In this document: positions 1 through 8,012 of the stretch, in pieces | Numbering within the stretch: the first letter of the stretch is position 1 | Layout of the letters: the number at the start of each line of letters is the position of its first letter | Assembly: GCF_022763245.1 (NCBI RefSeq) | Contig: NZ_JALEGV010000036.1 | Coordinates: forward strand, 1-64,000 | Length of the DNA stretch: 64,000 nt | Source: Oricola sp. | GTDB taxonomy: Bacteria > Pseudomonadota > Alphaproteobacteria > Rhizobiales > Rhizobiaceae | Direction of reading: 5' to 3' | Notes under the pieces: generated by a model | Told to the model about the DNA's origin: nothing | What the model saw: the letters and a program-made list of their open reading frames with translations, nothing else | Databases searched by the model: none | Program-made: the position numbers and the translations under genes

Positions 1-235
1 GCGTTTTTTCTCGTTTCAAAAACCCATTTCGCTTCGTTTCAAAGAGGGTCCGCCTCAATGAAATCAGGGGTTTAGGTCCTGAATTGGCGAAATGCACCCC
101 CCTGAAATCCACTTCGTTTCGCGCAGGTTTTGACACCCGAAACCGCGCCAAACCCCAATAAAACATGGACGTTTCGCTGTCCGCGAAACGAAATGACCCC
201 CTGCGGTTCGTTTCGTTTCAGCGGGGCGTTGGCCC
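1..235. repeat. Cluster of TTCGTTTC octamers upstream of phage-type genes
   Basis: No gene is seen here. The octamer TTCGTTTC occurs at 33-40, 113-120, 207-214 and 212-219 (the last two overlap) and inverted as GAAACGAA at 184-191; a 7-base version lies at 11-17. The spacing is irregular and the copies have no spacers of equal length. The density suggests a protein-binding cluster in front of the ParB-methyltransferase gene. The function is unknown. Confidence 0.55.
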
Positions 236-1546
236 ATGCCCGACAGGATCCCGATGACAGCCCAATCCAAAATCACCCCGCAGGCCTGGCCCGCGGCGCA
301 GGTCGAGATGTGGCAGGTGGCCGACTTGGTCCCCTACGCAAAAAACGCCCGCCAGCACCCACCGGAGCAGATCGACCAAATCGTGGCCTCGATGGAGCGG
401 TTCGGCTTCACCATCCCGATGCTAGTGGCCGAGGATGGGACAATCATCGCGGGCCACGGCCGGTTGTTGGCCGCCGCACAGCTGGGGTTGGCCGAGGTGC
501 CCGTGATGGTGGCCCGTGGCTGGTCGGAGGAAGACCGGCGGCTTTACACGCTGGCCGACAACCGCCTGGCGGAAATCGCCGGGTGGGACCCGGAGATGCT
601 GCGCATCGAGATCGGTGAGTTGCGCGAGGATTTCGGGATTGAGGACATGTCGCTGATCGGCTTCAGCGCAGAGGATCTTGCGGAAATTTTGCCCGACGCG
701 CTGATCGACACGACGGGTGGCCTGACGGACCCCGACGATGTGCCGGAGGTGCCCGAGGCCCCGGTAACGCGCCCCGGCGATGTCTGGCTCATGGGCAAGC
801 ACCGGCTGCTCTGTGGCGATGCCACGGACAAGGCTGCGGTCACGCGTCTGCTGAATGGCGTGGCGCCACACCTGATGGTCACCGATCCGCCCTATGGCGT
901 TGAGTACGATCCGGACTGGCGCAACCGGGCAGGGGCCTCGGACACCAAGCGGACAGGAAAGGTTATGAACGATGACCGTGCCGACTGGCGCGAGGCTTGG
1001 GCGCTGTTCCCCGGCGACGTGGCCTATGTCTGGCACGGGGCGCTGCACGCGACCACGGTGGCGGAGAGCCTCGTTGCCAGCGGGTTTGACATCCGCAGCC
1101 AGATCATCTGGGCCAAGGAACGGCATGTGCTCAGCCGCGGTCATTATCACTGGCAGCATGAACCTGCCTGGTACGCCGTGCGCGGCAAGGGGCACTGGTC
1201 GGGCGATCGCAAGCAATCGACGCTGTGGCAGGTCCCGAGCCGGGACCAGGATGCGCAGACCGTGCACGGCACGCAGAAGCCGGTGGAATGCATGCGCCGC
1301 CCGATCCTGAACAACTCCAGCCCGGGGCAGGCGGTCTACGAGCCCTTCTGCGGGTCTGGCACCACCTTGGTTGCCGCCGAGAGCACGGGACGCGCCTGTT
1401 ATGCAATGGAATTGGACCCGGCTTACGTGGACGTGGCGGTGCTGCGCTGGCAGGCGTTCTCCGGCAAGGAGGCGGTGCTTGACGCGGATGGCCGCGGCTT
1501 CACGGACATTGCCGCTGAACGACAGGCTACCGAGGTGACGGCATGA
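236..1546 (+). CDS. ParB-domain / DNA N4- or N6-methyltransferase fusion (phage type)
   Basis: This 436-residue protein has an N-terminal ParB/sulfiredoxin-like domain (about residues 25-110, with the GHGRLLAA loop) and a C-terminal site-specific DNA methyltransferase. The catalytic DPPY motif is at 217-220 and the AdoMet-binding FCGSGTT motif at 371-377, so the motif order is that of the beta class. Such fusions are common in prophages of alphaproteobacteria, where they modify phage DNA in the cytoplasm. The start is uncertain: ATG 236 has only a weak upstream purine stretch, while ATG 254 follows AGGAT closely. The stop overlaps the next start (ATGA). The target sequence cannot be read from the gene. 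Confidence 0.88.
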   Translation: MPDRIPMTAQSKITPQAWPAAQVEMWQVADLVPYAKNARQHPPEQIDQIVASMERFGFTIPMLVAEDGTIIAGHGRLLAAAQLGLAEVPVMVARGWSEEDRRLYTLADNRLAEIAGWDPEMLRIEIGELREDFGIEDMSLIGFSAEDLAEILPDALIDTTGGLTDPDDVPEVPEAPVTRPGDVWLMGKHRLLCGDATDKAAVTRLLNGVAPHLMVTDPPYGVEYDPDWRNRAGASDTKRTGKVMNDDRADWREAWALFPGDVAYVWHGALHATTVAESLVASGFDIRSQIIWAKERHVLSRGHYHWQHEPAWYAVRGKGHWSGDRKQSTLWQVPSRDQDAQTVHGTQKPVECMRRPILNNSSPGQAVYEPFCGSGTTLVAAESTGRACYAMELDPAYVDVAVLRWQAFSGKEAVLDADGRGFTDIAAERQATEVTA

Positions 1547-1866
1547 GCCAGACACGTGCCCTGTCGTTCGTCGAGGCTTCGACCAGCGTGACCGCTGGGT
1601 TCCTGCTTTCGCTCGGAATGCAGGCAGTGTTGTTCCCGGCGGTCGGCCTGCAAACCACCTGGACGCAGAACGTCAAGCTGGCGATTGGCTTTACGGCGCT
1701 TTCGCTGATGCGCAGCTACGCGGTGCGCCGGGTCTTCGTCTGCCTCGGACGGCGCAGGACCCCGGGGGGCGGGTCAATCTCAGGGGAAATCGCTCGGAAA
1801 ACCGGTCGGCCCGGCATCTGCACGTGTGGCCATGATTCCAACCGGGGGTCAAAGGCAGGTGAGTGA
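1543..1866 (+). CDS. DUF7220-like small membrane protein (phage)
   Basis: This is a 107-residue protein with two hydrophobic segments (about residues 13-33 and 42-60) followed by a basic RSYAVRRVF stretch. From memory of the family this resembles the DUF7220 phage proteins, usually about 80 residues long; here the C-terminus is extended by a low-complexity Arg/Gly-rich tail that may not be conserved. It overlaps the methyltransferase gene by 4 bases and the following terminase gene, so it is translationally coupled. The function is unknown; an inner-membrane location is inferred. Confidence 0.6.
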   Translation: MSQTRALSFVEASTSVTAGFLLSLGMQAVLFPAVGLQTTWTQNVKLAIGFTALSLMRSYAVRRVFVCLGRRRTPGGGSISGEIARKTGRPGICTCGHDSNRGSKAGE

Positions 1867-2354
1867 TGGCGCGACGGGGACCAAAGACCAAGCCGACGCA
1901 ACTGAAGGTGCTGTCCGGCACGGCGCGCAAGCACCGGCTGAATGCACAGGAGCCGAAACCGGAGGTCGCGCGGCCCGCACCGCCGGATCACCTGACCGCG
2001 GCGGCCACGGCAGAGTGGGAGCGTGTGATCGAGGAGACAGTGAGCCTCGGCATCATGACGGAGCTCGATCGCGGGGCGCTGGCCGCCTATTGCCAGGCCT
2101 ACGGCCGCTGGGTCTCTGCGGAAACCGCGCTTGCGCGCATGGCGGAGAAGGACGCCATAACCGACGGCCTCATCATCAGGACCAAGGCGGGCAACGCGAT
2201 CCAGAACCCGCTCGTGGGTGCGGCGAACAAGGCCATGGCCGACATGGTGCGCTACGCGGCCGAGTTCGGACTGACGCCCTCGGCGCGGACACGCGTGACA
2301 GGGACAGGGTGTTCGGATGTCGACGACCCGTTCGCGATCTTCGACCGGGCATAA
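1866..2354 (+). CDS. Phage terminase small subunit, P27 family (first copy)
   Basis: This protein of about 162 residues begins with the basic ARRGPKTKPTQLKVLSGTAR segment typical of P27-type small terminases, followed by the helical AEWERVIEE...LAAYCQAYGRW core and a C-terminal GLTPSARTRV motif. Small terminase subunits recognise phage DNA and load the large subunit for packaging. The start is ATG 1866, with GTG 1863 directly before it in frame. It overlaps the upstream gene. No large terminase is present in the window, so the protein is probably an orphan of a degraded packaging module. Confidence 0.85.
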   Translation: MARRGPKTKPTQLKVLSGTARKHRLNAQEPKPEVARPAPPDHLTAAATAEWERVIEETVSLGIMTELDRGALAAYCQAYGRWVSAETALARMAEKDAITDGLIIRTKAGNAIQNPLVGAANKAMADMVRYAAEFGLTPSARTRVTGTGCSDVDDPFAIFDRA

Positions 2355-2466
2355 GGGAGGGTATAGTGGAACACCCAACAACGACCCTGAGCTCAGATAT
2401 CCGGACGGTAGAGGCGCGCGCCAATGGTCCAACCGCGTCGGTTCGCTCCCTGCAGGAGCTCGGGTG

Positions 2467-2889
2467 ATGGCCCGCCCAAGGATTACCCTGACCGATGACG
2501 AGGTGCGCGAGGTGGAAACTCTCGCGGCCCTGCTGAACCAGGACCAGATCGCGGATTACTTCGGGATCGCCCGCAACACGTTCCGCGCGATCTGCGAGCG
2601 CGACGAGGAGGTTCTTGCACGCTACAAAAAGGGCAAGGCCAAGGCGATTGCCCATGTTGCCAACGGGCTTTTGCAGCGAGCGCGGGCCGGTGACACGACA
2701 TCGTCGATCTTCTATCTCAAGACGCAAGGTGGATGGCGCGAGACCTCCAACCATGAGCACCAGGCCAGTCCCGGCGTCACGAAGATCGTCCGCAGCATCG
2801 TCAGCCCGAGGGAGAAGATCGAAAGCCGGCTCAACAAGATGGCGGCGCGGATGCAGATCGAAAAGCACGAGGAGACCGGGTCGTCATGA
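2467..2889 (+). CDS. Phage HTH protein, terminase-small-subunit-like
   Basis: This 140-residue protein begins LTDDEVREVETLAALLNQDQ and continues with a probable helix-turn-helix (QIADYFGIARNTFRAICERD), then a basic helix and the segment TTSSIFYLKTQGGWRE that is often found in phage packaging-associated HTH proteins. ATG 2467 was chosen because GCAGGAGC lies about 10 bases upstream; the frame is open further 5' to 2317 but that part overlaps the preceding terminase gene and has low-complexity composition. It lies between two P27 terminase genes and overlaps the next start. Exact role unknown; DNA binding is inferred. Confidence 0.7.
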   Translation: MARPRITLTDDEVREVETLAALLNQDQIADYFGIARNTFRAICERDEEVLARYKKGKAKAIAHVANGLLQRARAGDTTSSIFYLKTQGGWRETSNHEHQASPGVTKIVRSIVSPREKIESRLNKMAARMQIEKHEETGSS

Positions 2890-3377
2890 GAGGGCGCAAA
2901 CCCATCCCGAAATCCGGCACGCTCGCGGCCACGCCTCTGTCGGCTCTGCCGCGCTGCCCGAACCATCTGAACGCGGTGGCACGCAAGGAATGGCGGCGGT
3001 TGGCGACGCCGCTGCATGAGGCAGGCATTCTGACCTTGGCGGATCGCGCAGCACTGGCCGCCTACTGCACCGCGTATGCCCGCTGGGTCGAGGCGGAGGA
3101 AAAGCTGGCGGAAACACCGACGCTGCTGAAGACGCCCAGCGGCTATGTCCAGCAGTCACCGTGGCTGACGGTCGCCAACAAGCAGATGGAACTTATGGGG
3201 CGGTACATGTCCGAGCTGGGGCTGACGCCTGTGGCGCGCACGAGGACCGGAATGGCCGATGCTGCCGCGGCCAGCACGATCCCCGCAATCACGCGGATCG
3301 TTCTTGCGCCTGTCTCACCTTCGCCGAGCGACACTGTCGACGCGCCGGCCGTGAGAGTCGTGCATTCCTCCGATTGA
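2886..3377 (+). CDS. Phage terminase small subunit, P27 family (second copy)
   Basis: This 163-residue protein begins with the basic RGRKPIPKSGTLA segment and has the same core as the gene at 1866 (LAAYCTAYARWVEAEEKL versus LAAYCQAYGRWVSAETAL, and GLTPVARTRT near the end). The sequences are clearly homologous but far from identical, so this is not a recent duplication. It overlaps the HTH gene by 4 bases (ATGA). A large terminase would normally follow; instead there is about 400 bp without a packaging gene and then a recombinase, so the module ends here. Confidence 0.85.
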   Translation: MRGRKPIPKSGTLAATPLSALPRCPNHLNAVARKEWRRLATPLHEAGILTLADRAALAAYCTAYARWVEAEEKLAETPTLLKTPSGYVQQSPWLTVANKQMELMGRYMSELGLTPVARTRTGMADAAAASTIPAITRIVLAPVSPSPSDTVDAPAVRVVHSSD

Positions 3378-3483
3378 TGAGAAATCCATTTTAATCAGTG
3401 GACTAGCGTTCTCCTGTCACCGTACAGAACTGCCAAACGAACGTTGCGCAGGTGTGGTCATGGTCGAAAAAGCGGAACAGGGT
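3378..3483. other. AT-richer spacer after terminase gene
   Basis: No gene, tRNA or attachment-site repeat was recognised. Base composition is lower in GC than the flanking genes. This is where the phage packaging module stops. Confidence 0.4.
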
Positions 3484-3654
3484 TCAGAGAAACCCGATGA
3501 TCACGACGCAGATGAAAAAGATCACGATTGTAAGAAAGCGACGGCGTCGGCTGCGCAAGTGTCTCTCAGATGGAGGCTCCAGGTCGACTATCGGCTGATG
3601 CGGAGCACATGCTGGCTCACACGCCCGGGAAATGTTGGCATGATGTGCCGTCAT
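3484..3654 (-). CDS. Possible small tail-anchored membrane protein
   Basis: This is a 56-residue frame on the minus strand. The N-terminal half is hydrophilic (MTAHHANISRACEPACAPHQ), followed by a very basic stretch (LRSRRRRF) and an uninterrupted hydrophobic C-terminus of about 16 residues ending in IIGFL, which would make one C-terminal membrane anchor. The start at ATG 3654 is supported by AAGGGAGGAA about 11 bases upstream. No family was recognised. A plus-strand frame (3454-3801) overlaps it but lacks comparable features. It could be a chance ORF. Confidence 0.35.
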   Translation of the reverse strand: MTAHHANISRACEPACAPHQPIVDLEPPSERHLRSRRRRFLTIVIFFICVVIIGFL

Positions 3655-3797
3655 CGAATGAAGTTCCTCCCTTACAGATTTGACCTGCAAATAGTCGGGC
3701 AACTGGGGCGAAACTTTGAGCGAACGGCGACGAAACAAGCTGTTTCCGTCACAGTTGCCAAGGACGACGATTGCGTGTCGCAGACGCCTCTATTTGC

Positions 3798-4493
3798 ATG
3801 ACGTCCTGTGACGGAAAGCTGGTCGCCTACGAGCGGGTCTCGACGGCGCGGCAGGGCAGATCAGGGCTGGGACTCGAGGCGCAGCGAAAAGCCATCCAGG
3901 ACTATGCAACCGAAAAGAATGCCACCATCCTCGCACAGTTCACTGAGGTCGAGAGTGGTCGCAGGAACGAGCGGCCTGAACTGAAAAAGGCATTACAACT
4001 GGCACGTCTCACCGGCGCCACGCTGGTCATCGCCAAGCTGGATCGCCTCAGCCGCAATGCCGCCTTCCTGCTGACCCTGCGCGACAGTGGCGTCAGCTTC
4101 GTCGCGGTCGACATGCCCGAGGCCAACGACCTGACCGTTGGCATCATGGCGCTCGTCGCTCAGCAGGAGCGGGAAGCGATCAGCCGGCGCACGAAAGAGG
4201 CGCTGGCGGCCGCCAAGGCGCGGGGCGTGAAGCTGGGCAATCCGAACGGGGCGGCGGCGCTCAGGCAAGCAGGGGAAGACGGCGCGGCTCTGCGGGCAAC
4301 GGTCAGCGCCAATGCCGATGCGTTTGCGGAAAGTTTGGCTCCTGTTTTGGAGGACGTTCGTGGTCAAGGCCACGTGACGTTGCGGGCCATTGTGACGGAG
4401 TTCAACGCCAGGGGCATTCGCACACGGCGGGGCGGGCGGTGGCATGTATCGACCGTGAGGAATCTGCTTTTGCGATTGGAGCAGGCTTGTTGA
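3798..4493 (+). CDS. Serine recombinase / resolvase-family protein
   Basis: This 231-residue protein has an N-terminal resolvase catalytic domain: YERVSTARQ carries the nucleophilic serine (residue 15), followed by LEAQRKAI, KLDRLSRN and the QQEREAISRRTKEAL helix E region. The C-terminus (TLRAIVTEFNARGIRTRRGG...STVRNLL) is a recombinase-type DNA-binding helix pair. It is longer than a classical Tn3 resolvase (about 185) and much shorter than large integrases. ATG 3798 was chosen; the frame is open upstream to 3771. It may have mobilised the adjacent phage block. No flanking att repeats were found. Confidence 0.85.
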   Translation: MTSCDGKLVAYERVSTARQGRSGLGLEAQRKAIQDYATEKNATILAQFTEVESGRRNERPELKKALQLARLTGATLVIAKLDRLSRNAAFLLTLRDSGVSFVAVDMPEANDLTVGIMALVAQQEREAISRRTKEALAAAKARGVKLGNPNGAAALRQAGEDGAALRATVSANADAFAESLAPVLEDVRGQGHVTLRAIVTEFNARGIRTRRGGRWHVSTVRNLLLRLEQAC

Positions 4494-4645
4494 ACGGAAA
4501 ATGAATTTGGTTTTTAGCTCGGGGTGACTCGATCAAGTCGTTGAACTTGAATATGCCGGCCACCAAACGCTGGAGTGGATTGTCGCTCATAATGAGATCA
4601 GGATGCCTCACTGCGACCACCAAACCTAGAATTTTTATCGTGTCG

Positions 4646-5329
4646 TCAATTCCGACCGCAACACTGCTTGTACTTGCGGCCCGATCCGCAGGGGCAGGGA
4701 TCGTTGCGGCCCGGCCGCGGAACTGCTTTGAACGGCTGGCCCGGCAGGTTGGCCGAACCCTGTCCCGCGAGTTCAGGGCGCGATTGATGCAAGATCGTCG
4801 CCACGCAATTCGGAATCAGTTCGGGCGCCTCAATGTCGATCTCGTCGATCTCCTCATCGGTAAACTTGCTCTTCCCAGTATAGATATCCTGCAGCGCCAT
4901 CATGAAAATCATCGTGGCCCGTGTTTCCTCGTCGGCCGCGTCGAGCAGGTGCGACCAGGCATCGGGCCTGAGACCCATCGCGCGGGTAAACCCATCAATC
5001 CAGGGCTCCCACATCGTCTCGTCGCTGTTGGGGTCGATCTCGTAGATCGGCTCAACCCAGAGCGCATGCGTCATCAACTCTGCCACCGCATTGTAATGCG
5101 CCATGACCGCGCCGATAATCTCTTCGGCTGTCTTTTGGTCGGGAAAGTCTGCCGCACCTGTTTCTCCCCAGACATGCGGCAGCCATTCTGAGGGCGGGAT
5201 CATTTCTGGGCAGGCAAGAACGCCGGTCACATAGCCATCAAGCTCGCTCAGCGTCATGGGCATGTTCTCCACGGGCAGCGTATGCAGCAGCCCGTTGAGG
5301 CGATCCAGCTCTTGATCGGATTGGCCCAT
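4646..5329 (-). CDS. UPF0149/YecA-family protein with SEC-C motif
   Basis: This 227-residue cytosolic protein has a YecA/YgfB-type helical domain (about residues 5-175, including [24 protein letters not shown] and the PWIDGF region) and a C-terminal SEC-C zinc-binding motif, [18 protein letters not shown], with the expected C-x-C...CC pattern. SEC-C tails like that of SecA bind zinc and can contact SecB or ribosomes. The molecular role of stand-alone YecA proteins is not settled. It is a single gene, transcribed in the same direction as the LysR gene upstream but separated by 216 bp, so it is probably independently expressed. Confidence 0.88.
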   Translation of the reverse strand: MGQSDQELDRLNGLLHTLPVENMPMTLSELDGYVTGVLACPEMIPPSEWLPHVWGETGAADFPDQKTAEEIIGAVMAHYNAVAELMTHALWVEPIYEIDPNSDETMWEPWIDGFTRAMGLRPDAWSHLLDAADEETRATMIFMMALQDIYTGKSKFTDEEIDEIDIEAPELIPNCVATILHQSRPELAGQGSANLPGQPFKAVPRPGRNDPCPCGSGRKYKQCCGRN

Positions 5330-5545
5330 GAAAATCTCCCGGAAAAGTCGAGGCTATCTAACGGCAGACCTGCAGCTTCGCAATCCAACGCAAAAATCGG
5401 CTCTGGTGCAAAAAACGGCCGATTTTCAATAGGTCAACACTATTAAATATCAACATAGACTGAGCAACAACCGAACCAATATCCCCGCCTCAGTCATGCT
5501 ATCGTGCTCAAAATCATCGGAAGACGGGCAACCGGGACCGGCAGC

Positions 5546-6466
5546 TTAGGGTGTTCTGTGTGCTACATCCTCGCGGGAGATTTGCCGCATGATGGCGGTG
5601 ATCCGCTCCGTAACCTCTCGTGCCGCCTTTGTCAGTGGGCGTTGCTGGCTAGTCTGCATCACCACGTAGCGCTGGATTCCGGGGTTAACAATCACGCTGG
5701 AAGCGAATTTTTCCACCGACCCGTCTTCTGACAGGGTCTGCGCCGCCTTGACCATGTAGCATCCACAGCGCTCAGCTACGAGTTTCTGCGCTACTATAGA
5801 CTCTGCATCGACAAAAATATTTAGCGAGAATTTCATACGACGCGACACCGTTTCGAGCGCTACCCGCAGCCCGTTGGGATGCATTGGCAGTACCAGCGGC
5901 TTTCCCTCGATATCGGCGAAATTAAGGGTATCGGGCAGGGGGCCATGCGACTTCGCCCGTGCCAGAACGAGCGGAGAAGAAAAGATCGCGGGTTCCGTTA
6001 ACTGCCCTATTTCCCGATACTTGCTGACCAATCCGATTTCGACCGAACCGTCCGCTAGCCAGCGCTCTATCTGGTCGCTAAAGCCTTCACGGACCCGCAG
6101 CTTTATCCCCGGCTCGTCAAGACTTAGGCCCAGTGCCAGATCGGGGATTACAGCACCGACCATCGAGGGTGGGATGCCGATGGCGACCTGTCCCGCTGGT
6201 CGGCGGCTGGCCTCGCGCAGATCTTGCGAAACCTGCTCTGCCTCGCGCAGTAAGGTCTTGGCCTTTAGGTAGGCTACGTGTCCAAATTCCGACAGTTCGA
6301 CGCCCCGCCCAGTACGGTAGAAGACAGGTTCGCCCCACTCGACTTCCAAGTCTTTAATTACTCGGCTGACAGTTGGCTGAGCCAGGCCCAGGCCCACCGC
6401 TGCGCGAGAAAAGCTGCGCTTTTCGGCTGCGGCTACGAAGATTTCTAAGGCGTTCAGGTCGATCAT
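5546..6466 (-). CDS. LysR-family transcriptional regulator
   Basis: This 306-residue protein has an N-terminal winged helix (LNALEIFVAAAEKRSFSRAA...QPTVSRVIKDLE, residues 3-45) and a C-terminal LysR co-inducer-binding domain starting near residue 92 (GQVAIGIPPSMVGAVIPDLA). The length is standard. It is transcribed divergently from the ABC transporter/lyase operon at 6588, the usual arrangement for a LysR activator of a catabolic operon; its ligand is therefore probably the substrate of that operon or an intermediate. Confidence 0.92.
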   Translation of the reverse strand: MIDLNALEIFVAAAEKRSFSRAAVGLGLAQPTVSRVIKDLEVEWGEPVFYRTGRGVELSEFGHVAYLKAKTLLREAEQVSQDLREASRRPAGQVAIGIPPSMVGAVIPDLALGLSLDEPGIKLRVREGFSDQIERWLADGSVEIGLVSKYREIGQLTEPAIFSSPLVLARAKSHGPLPDTLNFADIEGKPLVLPMHPNGLRVALETVSRRMKFSLNIFVDAESIVAQKLVAERCGCYMVKAAQTLSEDGSVEKFASSVIVNPGIQRYVVMQTSQQRPLTKAAREVTERITAIMRQISREDVAHRTP

Positions 6467-6488
6467 TATACCTATCCGAAAACTGGAT

Positions 6489-6502
6489 ATCTCATATTAG
6501 AT
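6489..6502. promoter_or_regulatory. Candidate LysR operator dyad (ATCT-N6-AGAT)
   Basis: A short inverted repeat, ATCT CATATT AGAT, sits in the 121-bp divergent region between the LysR gene and the ABC operon. The position is right for an autoregulatory/activator site, but the dyad is short and could be chance. Confidence 0.3.
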
Positions 6503-6587
6503 CGATGCAATTGACGGATTTCAAGTGGATGGTACGTATATCAAAGTGGACCAATGAAACGGTCCGGAAACAGAGGGAGGAAGACCA

Positions 6588-7925
6588 ATGAAACCCAGCG
6601 CACCGTTAGCCGGACTGGTCATCGCGCTCTGCGCGGCCGGCGCTATGACCACATCCGCACTTGCCCAGACACAGGTCGTGCGGTTCCTGCACAATGAAAC
6701 TGATCCGCCCAGCATCGAGTTCTTCAACCAGGCGATTGCCGAGTTCGAAGCTGCGAACCCCGACATCGATGTGCAGATGGAAGCGATCAGTACGGACGGC
6801 CGGCTGCAGAAGGTGATGGCCTCGATTAACACCAAGACGATGCCGGAGGTGTTCAAGCTGCTGCCCGAGGAACGGTTCGAGTTCGCGCGGCGCGGCTACA
6901 TCCTGCCGCTGAATGATCTGGTGGACCAGATCGGCCGTGAGAACTACATCGACGGCGCGCTGATCGAGGTAGATGGCAACAACTACGACCTGCCCTACAC
7001 GCTGGGGAACTTCAGCCTCTACTACACCCGCAGCGACAAGTTCGCCGAGCTGGGTCTCAGCCCCGCCACCAACTGGGACGAGATGAAGGCGAACGCCGAG
7101 TCGCTGACCAAGGATGGCGACTACGGCTTCATCTTCCCGGCCGGCAAGAACCGGATGACGAGCATCTTCCTGTCGCACATGATGTGGTCGGCGGGCGGCA
7201 CCTACTTCGATGCCGATCTGAACGTGACTTTCAACAACCCGGGCACGGTGAAGGCGCTGGAATTCCTGCGCGACATGGCGGCCTTTTCGCCCGAGGGGAT
7301 CAACTCCTACTCCTACGGTGACATGATCAACGTCTACCTGACAGGCCGGATCGGGCAGGACATCTATGCTCCGAGGCTGGCCGCGAATGCGCTTGCGAAC
7401 ACGCCCGACCTGTTCGGGAACACCGACGTGTCCCCGCTTCCTGCGGGTCCGAGCGGTGCCGCAGTCAAGTTCGTGAACGCCAACGGGTTTGCGCTGTCCT
7501 CCGAGGCAGTCGGTTCGAAGAACGTCGAGGCCGCGCGCAAGTTCCTAGAGTTTATCGCGACCGGAGACCGGCTTGCGAAATTCTCGATGACCGCCTTCCC
7601 GCACCTGATCCCGCCCATCAAGGATGTGCAGCAGCAGGTGAACGCGATGGGCACGCCGAAACTTGGCGGCCGCGCCGAATTCGCCGACCTGGCGTTCGAC
7701 ACCTCGAACAGCCTCGATTTCGACAGCGAGGCCGGCGCCACGTTCGCGGATGGCAAGGCGATCCGCTCGGGCGTGATCAACCCCTACATCGGCCCGATCG
7801 TCGCCCGCCACATTCCTGCGGAAGTCGTGCAGCGTGTGGTCTTAATAGGCGAGGACCCGGCAGCTGCTGCAGCGTGGGGTCAAGAACAGATGCAGGCCAT
7901 CGTCGACGACCTCAAGAAGAACTGA
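6588..7925 (+). CDS. ABC transporter solute-binding protein, family 1 (sugar type)
   Basis: This 445-residue protein has a Sec signal peptide (residues 1-26, cleavage after TTSALA) and the fold-1 extracellular binding-protein pattern of the MalE/UgpB cluster (EFEAANPDIDVQME, GNFSLYYTRSDKFAELGL, WDEMKANAESL). In the periplasm it would capture the substrate for the permeases at 10619 and 11512. A strong SD (GGGAGG) lies 9 bases before ATG. It is the first gene of the operon; the lyase gene intervenes between it and the ATPase. Substrate not identifiable from sequence; the family takes sugars, glycerol-phosphates and some modified amino acids. Confidence 0.9.
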   Translation: MKPSAPLAGLVIALCAAGAMTTSALAQTQVVRFLHNETDPPSIEFFNQAIAEFEAANPDIDVQMEAISTDGRLQKVMASINTKTMPEVFKLLPEERFEFARRGYILPLNDLVDQIGRENYIDGALIEVDGNNYDLPYTLGNFSLYYTRSDKFAELGLSPATNWDEMKANAESLTKDGDYGFIFPAGKNRMTSIFLSHMMWSAGGTYFDADLNVTFNNPGTVKALEFLRDMAAFSPEGINSYSYGDMINVYLTGRIGQDIYAPRLAANALANTPDLFGNTDVSPLPAGPSGAAVKFVNANGFALSSEAVGSKNVEAARKFLEFIATGDRLAKFSMTAFPHLIPPIKDVQQQVNAMGTPKLGGRAEFADLAFDTSNSLDFDSEAGATFADGKAIRSGVINPYIGPIVARHIPAEVVQRVVLIGEDPAAAAAWGQEQMQAIVDDLKKN

Positions 7926-8012
7926 CCACACCCAAAATGCTCGGCCCGGGCAGCAATACGCCTAGGCCGTCGCGACCACAAAAACAATAACCCAAGCGGA
8001 AATGGTTTTCCA

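Noticed and set aside
1..219. Possible CRISPR array from repeated TTCGTTTC
   Set aside because: The repeats are 8 bp, irregularly spaced, overlapping in one place and in both orientations; no spacers of constant length.
422..1555. Long open frame (377 codons) antisense to the ParB-methyltransferase gene
   Set aside because: It mirrors the GC-rich third-position bias of the plus-strand gene, lacks any domain, and the sense frame has complete methyltransferase motifs.
3454..3801. Plus-strand frame of 115 codons between terminase and recombinase
   Set aside because: No SD, no domain, odd composition; the overlapping minus-strand 56-codon frame has a better SD and a clear hydrophobic anchor.
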